In this document: in pieces, positions 36,251 through 43,664 of the stretch
How the letters are laid out: every line of letters begins with the position of its first letter
How positions within the stretch are numbered: position 1 is the stretch's first letter
NCBI GenBank assembly: GCA_019637115.1
Contig: JAHBWH010000012.1
Span: forward strand, 1 to 64,000
Direction of reading: 5' to 3'
Origin: Myxococcales bacterium
GTDB taxonomy: Bacteria; Myxococcota_A; Polyangia; Polyangiales; Houyiibacteriaceae
DNA length: 64,000 nt
Made by a program: the position numbers and the translations under genes
The notes under the pieces: generated by a model
Told to the model about the DNA's origin: nothing
The model's input: the letters and a program-made list of their open reading frames with translations, nothing else
The model's database searches: none

Positions 36251-37105
36251 ATGCGAGCCCACATGCGAGCCCACTCCCTCCTCTGCGTCGCGCTCGCGGC
36301 GGTCGCGCTCTTGGTCCAAGGCTGCCCGAGGTCGGCTTGTCCGACGACGCCGCACGTCGACGCGCGCCGCGCGCTGCGTTTCCATCGCTCGCTCCACCGC
36401 ACGGTGCGGGCCCTGCGCGCCGAGGCGCGGGTCGAGCAGCGCGGCGAGAACGGCCGCATCCGCGGCACGGTGATGCTCATGCTCGCGCGCCCCGACCGCG
36501 TGCGCTTCGACGCGCTCACCCAGCTCGGCCCGGCCGCCGTGCTGACGAGCGACGGGGAGGACTTCCAGCTCCTCGACATGCGCGAGAACCGCTTCTTCGA
36601 GGGGCCGACCTGCCCCATGAACATCGAGCGGCTGCTCGGCGTCGCGCTCTCGGGCGCCGAGCTGGCCCGCTTCCTCCTCGGCGACTCCCCGCGCCTCGAG
36701 ACGGACGCGGTGGCGATCGGCTGCGGCCGCGAGGGCTACGTCGTCACGCTGACGGCGCCCGACGGGCGGCGTCAGGAGCTCGCCTTCGCGGTGCGTGAGG
36801 GCGACGAGTCGGCGCCGCCGGACGAGCAACACCTGCGCCTCGTCCGCTCGGAGCTCTTCCACGCGGACGGCCGCACGGATTGGCGCGCGACCTTCGAGCG
36901 CCACACGCTCGTCCGGGACCCCAACGATCCCGAGGGCAGGGGGGTCGCCATCCCCTACCGCGTCCGCTTCGTGGACCCCGACACGGGCGCGGACACCGAG
37001 GTCCGCCTCAAGACGGTGGAGCTCCTCGAGGCCCCACCCGACGCCGCGGTCTTCCGCCAGACGCCGCCGCCCGGGATCACCGTCGAGCCCGTCCTCTGCG
37101 AGTGA
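36251..37105 (+). CDS. DUF4292/LolB-like lipoprotein
   Basis: This 284-residue protein has a signal with lipobox LLVQGC-PRS. The mature region (LRAEARVEQRGENGRIRGTV, LMLARPDRVRFDAL, VLTSDGEDFQLLDMRENRFF) follows the pattern of DUF4292/LolA-LolB-like half-barrel lipoproteins that carry lipid-modified cargo. This is a family-level inference. Two in-frame ATGs occur four codons apart; the first was chosen. It is 48 nt downstream of grxD and may be cotranscribed. It converges with the zincin-like gene. Confidence 0.68.
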   Translation: MRAHMRAHSLLCVALAAVALLVQGCPRSACPTTPHVDARRALRFHRSLHRTVRALRAEARVEQRGENGRIRGTVMLMLARPDRVRFDALTQLGPAAVLTSDGEDFQLLDMRENRFFEGPTCPMNIERLLGVALSGAELARFLLGDSPRLETDAVAIGCGREGYVVTLTAPDGRRQELAFAVREGDESAPPDEQHLRLVRSELFHADGRTDWRATFERHTLVRDPNDPEGRGVAIPYRVRFVDPDTGADTEVRLKTVELLEAPPDAAVFRQTPPPGITVEPVLCE

Positions 37106-37120
37106 GGACGCCGCGAGCGC

Positions 37121-38482
37121 TCACTCGATGAGCCCGAGCGCGAGCGCGCCACCGAGCAGCGCGGCGCAGATGAGCAGGCCCCAGAGGAAGAAGCGGCCCA
37201 TCTCGCGGAGCTCGCTCGCGAGCGCGCGGCGCTCGGCGTGACGCACGGTCTGGCGCCCGAACGTCCGCTCGAGATCGCGGCGGGCCTCGCGGCGTTCCTC
37301 TTCGTCCATCGGGTCGTGGCCCGCGAGGTGATAGAGGTGGTGCTCGACCTCGTGGTCGATCGTGTCGCGGATCTCGGCGTCGACGTCGTAGGGGGCCTCC
37401 TCGAACATCGACGCGAAGGTCCGGTAGTAGAGCGTGATGACGAAGCGGACCTCGGTGTACCCGGCGACGTCGCCCTCGTAGAGGGGCTCGTAGCTCCCCA
37501 TCAAAGGCTCGCCGCCGTCGTCGACGGGAGGGACGCCGTCGTCGACGACGAGCTCGATGTTCGCGACGCGCCGCGCCGCGTAGACCTCGTCGCGGAGCGT
37601 CATCGCGCGCTCGACGAACTGCTCGAGCGACGGGAAGGTCGCGGGGATGGGCGCGTCGTCTTCGTCCTCGTCGTTCTCTGGGGCGGCGAGCGCGAGGGCG
37701 GCGCCCTCGGCTCGGAGCTCCTCGAGGAGCGAAGGATCGTCGTGCACCTCACGGCTCGAAGGGGTCGGGAGCTCGTGGATCGCGCCGCAGCGCGCGCAGA
37801 AGCATGGCAGGCGCAGCCTGGGCGGGTAGTTCAGCTCGGCGTAGAGGGCCTCGACGATCGCGAAGAGGCGCTCGTCCGGGTCGCGCGCGAGCACGCGCGC
37901 GATCGCCTCAGGGCTCCGGATCCGGCGGCGCTCGGTATGGAGCGCGCCGACCCCCAGCGCGCGGACGACGCGGCCGTCGAGGGGGAGGCGGGGTGACGCG
38001 GCGAAGCGGAAGAGCGGGCGGGCTTGCCGGATCGTGACCGGCCGCAGCTCGAGCGCGACGACGCCGTCGATCGGCGCGCGGAGGTGGAAGGGCCCCGCGG
38101 GGGGCGCGTCGTCCTCCGACGCCTCGAGGAGGGGCTCGAGGGGCGCCCCCGCCGGATCCGGGGCGAGCGCCTCGTCGCAGTTGCGGCAGGTGAGGCCCGA
38201 CGCGGGCTCCCGCGCGATCACGCCGCGCCGCTCCGCGAGATCGCGGACGAGGTGGAAGTCGGCGACGCGCAGCGCGTCGAGCGCGACGGGGCCCTCGCCG
38301 CTCGACGAGAGGCGCAGGTGCCCGCGCTCGACGGCGTTCCAGAGGCGCCCCGCGAAGCGTCGCGCTCGCTGGCGGCCATCGCCGACGCGATCGTCGTCGA
38401 TCGGCGCGCCCTCGGGCGCGAGCCGTACGACCAGCGGCCGCCCGTCGATCCGCGCGAGTCGGTAGACCTCCTCGTCGGCCAT
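37121..38482 (-). CDS. Zincin-like membrane protein with zinc-ribbon motifs
   Basis: This 453-residue protein has two Cys pairs that look like split zinc ribbons, CRNCD near 100 and CFCARCGAIHE near 230. A metalloprotease-type motif DHEVEHHLYHLAGHD lies near 395; it has HExxH plus a downstream His and Asp, as in minimal zincins. One C-terminal transmembrane helix (FFLWGLLICAALLGGALAL) anchors it. Protease activity is inferred from the motif only. A helical acidic stretch (NDEDEDDAP) precedes the catalytic part. No named family is certain. Confidence 0.65.
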   Translation of the reverse strand: MADEEVYRLARIDGRPLVVRLAPEGAPIDDDRVGDGRQRARRFAGRLWNAVERGHLRLSSSGEGPVALDALRVADFHLVRDLAERRGVIAREPASGLTCRNCDEALAPDPAGAPLEPLLEASEDDAPPAGPFHLRAPIDGVVALELRPVTIRQARPLFRFAASPRLPLDGRVVRALGVGALHTERRRIRSPEAIARVLARDPDERLFAIVEALYAELNYPPRLRLPCFCARCGAIHELPTPSSREVHDDPSLLEELRAEGAALALAAPENDEDEDDAPIPATFPSLEQFVERAMTLRDEVYAARRVANIELVVDDGVPPVDDGGEPLMGSYEPLYEGDVAGYTEVRFVITLYYRTFASMFEEAPYDVDAEIRDTIDHEVEHHLYHLAGHDPMDEEERREARRDLERTFGRQTVRHAERRALASELREMGRFFLWGLLICAALLGGALALGLIE

Positions 38483-38540
38483 GCCGGAGCTTTGGTCGAA
38501 CGCCGCCCGCGTTCAACCGCCGCGTTCGACGCTCACGGCA

Positions 38541-39635
38541 TCAGGGGTTCGCGCCAGCCGTGATCCACTGCCGGATCGGGGCGAGGACCTCGTCGGGCAG
38601 GCCCGTCTCCCGGCCGAGCGGCATGATGTCGCCGCAGGTCGGCGTGCTCGTCATCTTCGTGTAGAAGACGCTGTCCATCGGGCTGCCGGGCGAGATCAGC
38701 AGGTCGCCGTCGTCGGCGCACGCGCTGCCCTCGGCGGCGACGTTCAGCATCGCCGTGAGCGCGCCCATCCGATCCGAGTAGTCGAGCTCCTGCTCCCCCG
38801 GGCCGAAGAAGGGGTTGCCGGGGCGGTGGCAGTCGAGGCAGAGGGGCCGGACGATTCGGTCGTAGATGGAGTTCCAGGTCGGGTCTGGGGGCTCGATGGC
38901 GCCCGCGCGGAAGGCGCAGAGGCCGACCTCGCCGTCCTCGGCCATGCAGCGGGCGCCGGGCTGGTCCATCGCGCCGGGGTTGCGAGACGCCTCGAGCACT
39001 GGGCTGCCGCACGCGAGCCAGTTGCGGATGATCTCGCGGCCCTCGGGGGTGTCCGCCTCGGGGAGCGGGTTCGTGAAGCTCGCGCCGTCGAACTCGCGGT
39101 AGTAATCGACGCTCGGTCGCACCGATTGGCCCGCGGCGCCGGGCGGCATCGAGCCGTCCCGCAGCGTGCGGAGGATGTCGTGCCGGTACCGGAAGACGAC
39201 CTCCTGGTTCGCGGCCAGGCGCGCCGACGCCCGCCGCACCCGGGCCATCTGGGTCTCGAAGGTCTCCATCTGACACGCCGCGCGCTCGCCCTCGGGCCGT
39301 GAGTTGCAGCTCGTGCGGGCGTAGGCCTCGCACGAGGCCTCGGTGCAGCAAGGGGCGTCGGGCGGGCAAGCGAGCGCCACGTCGAAGTCGAGCCCCGCGG
39401 GGGCGCCCGCCCGCCCGGCGCCGGTGGCGGCGGGGGAGTGGCAGAACCCACCGTTGCCGCAGTGCAGCTGCGTCATCGCTTGGCCCGCGTAGAGCGGAAG
39501 GCCGTCGTCGATGCCGCTGCCGCCCAAGAAGACGACCTGCCGCGCGGCGTTCTCGTTGCACTCGCCGAGGTCGGGGCGGCACCCGGTGACGAGGACGAGC
39601 GGGGCGAGCGCGAGGAGCGCGTGTCGAAGAGACAT
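38541..39635 (-). CDS. Heme-binding predicted lipoprotein
   Basis: This 364-residue protein has a lipoprotein signal (APLVLVTGC-R). A c-type heme motif CLDCH lies near 265 in PLCLDCHRPGNPFFGPGEQ, and CGNGGFCHSP near 60 is a CxxxxCH variant. The central region carries several Cys pairs (CPPDAPCCTEASC) and the phrase DGSMPPG. This layout recalls Planctomycete/Myxococcota cytochrome-like lipoproteins. Attachment of a second heme at CGNGGFC is uncertain because the spacing is not the standard CxxCH. Divergent from the Crp/Fnr regulator. Confidence 0.68.
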   Translation of the reverse strand: MSLRHALLALAPLVLVTGCRPDLGECNENAARQVVFLGGSGIDDGLPLYAGQAMTQLHCGNGGFCHSPAATGAGRAGAPAGLDFDVALACPPDAPCCTEASCEAYARTSCNSRPEGERAACQMETFETQMARVRRASARLAANQEVVFRYRHDILRTLRDGSMPPGAAGQSVRPSVDYYREFDGASFTNPLPEADTPEGREIIRNWLACGSPVLEASRNPGAMDQPGARCMAEDGEVGLCAFRAGAIEPPDPTWNSIYDRIVRPLCLDCHRPGNPFFGPGEQELDYSDRMGALTAMLNVAAEGSACADDGDLLISPGSPMDSVFYTKMTSTPTCGDIMPLGRETGLPDEVLAPIRQWITAGANP

Positions 39636-39892
39636 CCCCCGTAGGTTGTCGGTGGGGCGCGATCTGGGTCAAGCGAAGTCGTCGAAGGTGCGTTCGGGGG
39701 GCGACGCGGGGGCCGCGTCGGGGGGGCGTCCGACGTCGGGGACGCCCGCCTCGGTGGGGTTGGGGGCGGCCGTGTGGGGGCGGCCGTGCGGGGCCGGCCC
39801 GGACGCCTGTCGCCGGGGGGCCGAGGTGGTCGGGCGGGCTCCCCGCCCTCCGGGCTCGACTCGGGTTCGGTTCCGCTGTACACCCACGCGCC

Positions 39893-40564
39893 ATGGATCA
39901 GCTCGGAGAGGACGAGCGTCAGCGTCTCTTCGCGCGCTTCGGACGCCGCTTCGAAGCCGGCCAGACGATCTACGCCGAAGGGAGCGCGGCGGCGGAGTGT
40001 TTCCTCGTCGAGGAGGGGCGCGTCCGGCTGGTCAAGCGCATCCGCTCGTCCGAGCGCAGCTTGACGGTCCTCAGGCCGGGAGATCTCTTTGGCGAGGACG
40101 CCCTGCTCTCGTCCAGCGCCCGGACGGCGACCGCGGTGGCGCTGACCGACCTGCAGGTGCTCGCCCTCGACCGCGAGACCTTCGCCGTCCTGCTCGCGGG
40201 CAACCGCGAGGTGGCCCTCCGCCTCGTCGAGCAGCTCGTCCGGCGCCTGCGGGACGCCGAGGAGCAGCTCGAGAACGCGATGCTGCGCGATCACCCCTCG
40301 CGCGTGATCAACACCTTGCTGCGGCTCGCCGCGACCTCCAAGGGCCGGGAGGGAAACCACGCCTCCCTTCAGCTCTCCCCGCTCGAGCTGTCGAGCCGCG
40401 TCGGCCTCGACGTGGACACGGTCAAGCGAGCGGTGCAGCAGCTCCGGGACGGTGGCTACCTCCGGATCGTCGACGAGCTCATCGTCTTGCCGGACCTCGA
40501 AGCGCTGCAGCGCCTCTACGAGCTGCTCGGGTCCAAGGAAGAAGTCCGTGGCGTCGGCTCCTGA
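39893..40564 (+). CDS. Crp/Fnr-family transcriptional regulator
   Basis: This 223-residue protein has an N-terminal cyclic-nucleotide-type beta roll (about 15-120, EGSAAAECFLVEEGRVRLVK, LRPGDLFGEDALL) and a C-terminal winged helix (LSPLELSSRVGLDVDTVKRA). The Arg/Ser pair needed for cAMP binding is not clearly present: the region reads SSSARTATAVAL. No Fnr-type N-terminal Cys cluster exists, so the ligand is unknown. It is upstream of a type IV pilus/RodZ/RecO set, and divergent from the heme lipoprotein. Confidence 0.9.
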   Translation: MDQLGEDERQRLFARFGRRFEAGQTIYAEGSAAAECFLVEEGRVRLVKRIRSSERSLTVLRPGDLFGEDALLSSSARTATAVALTDLQVLALDRETFAVLLAGNREVALRLVEQLVRRLRDAEEQLENAMLRDHPSRVINTLLRLAATSKGREGNHASLQLSPLELSSRVGLDVDTVKRAVQQLRDGGYLRIVDELIVLPDLEALQRLYELLGSKEEVRGVGS

Positions 40565-40568
40565 CCGC

Positions 40569-41471
40569 GTGCGCGTAGCCAACCGGGGGGGCTTGACCCG
40601 ACCGCGGCGCCTCGGTAGATCCAGCCACTTGCCGGGGCCTCGCAGGTTCGGGCTCCTCCTTGGGTTGGCTTTTTCGATGGGCGCGTTGGGCCCGGGGTGT
40701 TTCCGTGGACCGTCCACGGCCGACATCGACCGATCTCGACGAGAGCTGGAGCTCGCGGCGGCGTTGCACGAAGAGCAGAACATCCCTGGGGCGATCGGCC
40801 ACCTCCGACAAGCGCTGGAGCTCGACCCCGGCAACGCGGAGGCTCACCTGCTGATGGCGGTGATCCAGGCGCAGCGCGGCAATACGCCCAGCGCCGAGGA
40901 GCACGCGCGGCAGGGGGTCGACACGCTCGTGCGCGAGGATCGCCGCGGTGCGACCCTCGCCGAGGCGCGCAACGTGCTGGGCAACATCCTGCTCGCCCGG
41001 GGCAAATTCGAGGAGGCGACCACCACCCTCTACGCGGCCGCCTCGGACGAGATGAACACCGCTCCGCACCTCGCCTGGGGGACGCTCGGCCGCGCGTACC
41101 TCGAGTGGGGACGTCCCGGAGAGGCGATCGAGCCCCTCCGCAACGCGACCCAGATTCAGCCGCGTTTCTGCGTCGGCTACCACTTCCTCGGACGGGCGCT
41201 CTTCGAGCTGGACCGTCTACGGGACGCCGAGGAAGCGCTCGTGCAGGCCCTCGAGGCCGACCCGAGCTGCTCGGACGCGCCCCAACTTCAGAACGCATGG
41301 CGCCTCCGGGGGGAGGTTCGCGCGCGGCTCGGTCGGAGGACCGACGCCATCGCGGATCTAGAGCGCTGCGCAGCGCTGGCGCCCGACACGGCAGACGGTC
41401 GGGCCTGTCAGCGTCTCCTCGACTCGGTGCCCGAAGGCACCCCAGCCCCGTCGGAGGCCCTCGATGAGTGA
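40569..41471 (+). CDS. TPR lipoprotein, PilF/PilW-like
   Basis: This is a protein of up to 300 residues with a hydrophobic signal ending at LGPGC, then five or six TPR units (LHEEQNIPGAIGHLRQALEL, HLAWGTLGRAYLEWGRPGEA, FHFLGRALFELDRLRDAEEA-type). This matches PilF/PilW pilotins, which assemble the outer-membrane secretin of type IV pili, and other TPR lipoproteins. The start is uncertain: GTG at 40569, TTG at 40593 and ATG at 40677 are in frame. The stop overlaps the rodZ-like gene. The pilF-rodZ order is also found in E. coli. Confidence 0.75.
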   Translation: MRVANRGGLTRPRRLGRSSHLPGPRRFGLLLGLAFSMGALGPGCFRGPSTADIDRSRRELELAAALHEEQNIPGAIGHLRQALELDPGNAEAHLLMAVIQAQRGNTPSAEEHARQGVDTLVREDRRGATLAEARNVLGNILLARGKFEEATTTLYAAASDEMNTAPHLAWGTLGRAYLEWGRPGEAIEPLRNATQIQPRFCVGYHFLGRALFELDRLRDAEEALVQALEADPSCSDAPQLQNAWRLRGEVRARLGRRTDAIADLERCAALAPDTADGRACQRLLDSVPEGTPAPSEALDE

Positions 41472-42255
41472 TTTTCCCGCCCGGGAGCCCGAGCGCCGCA
41501 GGCCGTCCGCCAAATCGACGACGCCGAAGAAGGTGCGGCGGCCCGTCTCTGGGATGTCTCGCCGCGTCGCGAGGCCGGCCCGAGACGGACGCCGAGAGCC
41601 CTCGGTGCGGATCGTCCACGAGCCGGCGTTCGAACGCGTGGTCTTGCCGAGCGAGCCCGCCGAGGAGACCGAGGGGCGGATCAGCGCCGAGCACGCGATC
41701 GGCGCGTCCGCCCTCGTCGCGCCTGCGGTCGCCTCGGAGGCCCCTGTCGTCGATCGGCTCGAGCAAGCGATCGCCAGCGCGGAGCAGAGCGCGGCGGACC
41801 GGCTCCTGATCGTCCCGCCCCACGAACCGGCCCGCGCGCCAGGCATCGGGGCGCACCTGCGCCGCGAGCGCGAGCTGCGCGCGGTCTCGCTCGAAGAGAT
41901 CGCCCGCACGACGCGGATCCCCCTCAACGTCCTGCGGAGCCTCGAGGCCGACGACGCGAAGTCGCTGCCGGGCGACGTCTTCGTCCGAGGGTTCCTCCGC
42001 TCGTACGCCCGCGCGCTCGGCCTCGACGCCGAGCCATTGGTCGCTCGTTACGACGCGGGGCGGGGCCCCACGGTCGTGGCGTCGACCCTCGCCACGTCCA
42101 CCCCCGAGCGCGGCCGGCGCTTCGGCCTCGCGATCGCGGTGGTCGTGTTGCTCATCCTCTTCACGTTGGCGCTCTCCATCGTGCTCCGGCCGAGGCATCG
42201 CAACGTCCCCGTCGAGCTCTCGTCGGCGCCGACGTCCTCGCTCGATCTCGCGTGA
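41464..42255 (+). CDS. RodZ-like helix-turn-helix membrane protein
   Basis: This is a 263-residue protein. After a basic, disordered 120-residue region comes a helix-turn-helix of the RodZ type (GIGAHLRRERELRAVSLEE, IARTTRIPLNVLRSLEADD, VFVRGFLRSYARALGLD). One transmembrane helix (RFGLAIAVVVLLILFTLALS) and only a short periplasmic tail follow, so the usual RodZ periplasmic domain is missing. RodZ links MreB to the membrane during cell elongation. Overlaps the TPR gene, and is overlapped by recO. Confidence 0.78.
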   Translation: MSDFPAREPERRRPSAKSTTPKKVRRPVSGMSRRVARPARDGRREPSVRIVHEPAFERVVLPSEPAEETEGRISAEHAIGASALVAPAVASEAPVVDRLEQAIASAEQSAADRLLIVPPHEPARAPGIGAHLRRERELRAVSLEEIARTTRIPLNVLRSLEADDAKSLPGDVFVRGFLRSYARALGLDAEPLVARYDAGRGPTVVASTLATSTPERGRRFGLAIAVVVLLILFTLALSIVLRPRHRNVPVELSSAPTSSLDLA

Positions 42256-42959
42256 GCGAGGCCGCCCACGCCTTCGTGCTTCGGGCGGTCGATTACCGAG
42301 ACCACGATCGCATCGTGACCCTGCTGACGCGGGAGCACGGCCGCGTGGGGGTCTTGGCGCGCGGTGCGCGGCGGAGCCGACGGCGCTTCGCGGGCGCGAT
42401 CGAGCCGTTCCAGCGGCTGCGAGTCCGGTGGCGGCCGACCCGCGGGAGCCTCGGCGCGCTCGACGAGGCCGTCGTCGAGCGGAGCTTCGCGGGGCTGCTG
42501 AGCTCACTTCCGCGGATGGAAGCGGCGGGCCAGGCCGTGCGCCTGGTGAGGGAGCTGGCCGCAGAGGATCACCCCGAGCCGGAGCTCTTCGACGGGCTCG
42601 AGGCGCTCTTCGAGCTCCTCGCGCTAGCGGAGGGCCCCCAGGTGGGAGGGCTCGAGCTCGCGTTTCGCCTGCGCGCGTTGCAGCTCGCAGGCCTCGAGCC
42701 GGGGCTCGAGGCCTGCGGCGTGAGCGGGACGCCTTGTCCCCCAGGTCGCCCCGCGCTCTTCGATCCGATGCGGGGCACGGTGGTCGCCCGCGCGCACGGC
42801 GGGGGGCCGTTCCTCCTCTCGGCGCGCGTCCGCGCGAAGATGCGCGCGGCGGCTGGGCCGGGGTGGCACGAGCTCGCGTGGGAGGCCGACGAGCTCGCGG
42901 AGGCGACCCCCGCGCTGGACGCCTTCGTGACGGTTCACGTTCGCGCTCGGCCCGCGTGA
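42252..42959 (+). CDS. recO: DNA repair protein RecO
   Basis: This 235-residue recombination mediator loads RecA with RecF/RecR. The N-terminal OB fold is recognised by HAFVLRAVDYRDHDRIVTLL and HGRVGVLARGARRSRRRF. The C-terminal zinc site of canonical RecO is incomplete, with only CGVSGTPC and no second Cys pair. GTG start overlaps the stop of the RodZ-like gene (GTGA), so the three genes are translationally coupled. Confidence 0.9.
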   Translation: MSEAAHAFVLRAVDYRDHDRIVTLLTREHGRVGVLARGARRSRRRFAGAIEPFQRLRVRWRPTRGSLGALDEAVVERSFAGLLSSLPRMEAAGQAVRLVRELAAEDHPEPELFDGLEALFELLALAEGPQVGGLELAFRLRALQLAGLEPGLEACGVSGTPCPPGRPALFDPMRGTVVARAHGGGPFLLSARVRAKMRAAAGPGWHELAWEADELAEATPALDAFVTVHVRARPA

Positions 42960-42982
42960 CGGGCCGTTCGCCATCAGAGCCT

Positions 42983-43087
42983 GACCGCGAAGGCCCGACC
43001 GCGAAGGCCCGACCGCGAAGGCCTGACCGCGAAGGCCTGACCGCGAAAGCCCGACCGCGAAAGCCTGACCGCGAAAGCCTGGCATAT
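42983..43087. repeat. 15-bp tandem array before the chemosensory operon
   Basis: Seven head-to-tail copies of GACCGCGAAGGCCYG occupy the start of the 321-base gap before the first cheY. Copies near the operon read AAAGCC in place of AAGGCC. The unit length and the GGCC core are like those of the arrays upstream of the MBL-fold gene and inside the kinase gene. The 190 bases between the array and the cheY start contain no recognised signal, but by position should hold the operon promoter. Confidence 0.93.
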
Positions 43088-43280
43088 GGTGCCGCCGGGG
43101 CGCGCTCGGGCCAGCCATCCCGCGGACGCGGGGCGTCGTCGCCCAGCTCGCACGCGTCGGCCGATCTTGCACGACCTGACGGGGGGGGCCTGGTCGACGT
43201 CGCAGGCCGCGCCGACGGCTTCGGCGGGCGGACGCGAAGTTGCCCTATGGCGGAGGCTCGGGTTTGGATACGATCCCTAG

Positions 43281-43664
43281 GTGCTTCGTGTGCTCGTCGT
43301 CGATGACAGCAGCGCGATGCGCGCATTCGTGCGCGCATCGCTCGAGGCCGATCTCGGCGCGGACGTGGACGAGGCGAAGAGCGGCTTCGAAGCCCTGCGC
43401 ATGCTGCCGAGAGAGGCGTGGGGGCTCGTGGTGGTCGACGTGAACATGCCCGACATCAACGGCCTCGAGCTCATCTCCTTCCTGCGCAAGAGCGAGCGTC
43501 ACCGCAACACGCCGGTGATCCTGATCAGCACCGAGGCGAGCGCGCGCGATCAGCAGCGCGGCCTCGAGCTCGGGGCGGACGCCTTCCTCGCCAAGCCCTT
43601 CGCCCCCGAGGCGCTCTCGGCGCTCGCCAAGGGCATCCTCTCGCGCGGCGAGGCGGGGCAGTGA
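43281..43664 (+). CDS. CheY-like response regulator
   Basis: This is a 127-residue stand-alone receiver. The acidic pocket is Asp8/Asp9, the phosphoacceptor is Asp53 in VVDVNMPDING, and the conserved Lys lies in DAFLAKPF. GTG start. It is the first gene of the chemosensory operon, and its stop overlaps the cheA start as GTGA. It is probably phosphorylated by that CheA. Whether it acts on a motor, a pilus or a sink cannot be decided. Confidence 0.93.
   Translation: MLRVLVVDDSSAMRAFVRASLEADLGADVDEAKSGFEALRMLPREAWGLVVVDVNMPDINGLELISFLRKSERHRNTPVILISTEASARDQQRGLELGADAFLAKPFAPEALSALAKGILSRGEAGQ

Noticed and set aside
39669-39887. A 72-residue Pro/Arg-rich frame in the gap before the Crp/Fnr gene
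   Set aside because: Composition is that of GC-rich noncoding DNA and it would cover the crp promoter. No ribosome-binding site was seen.
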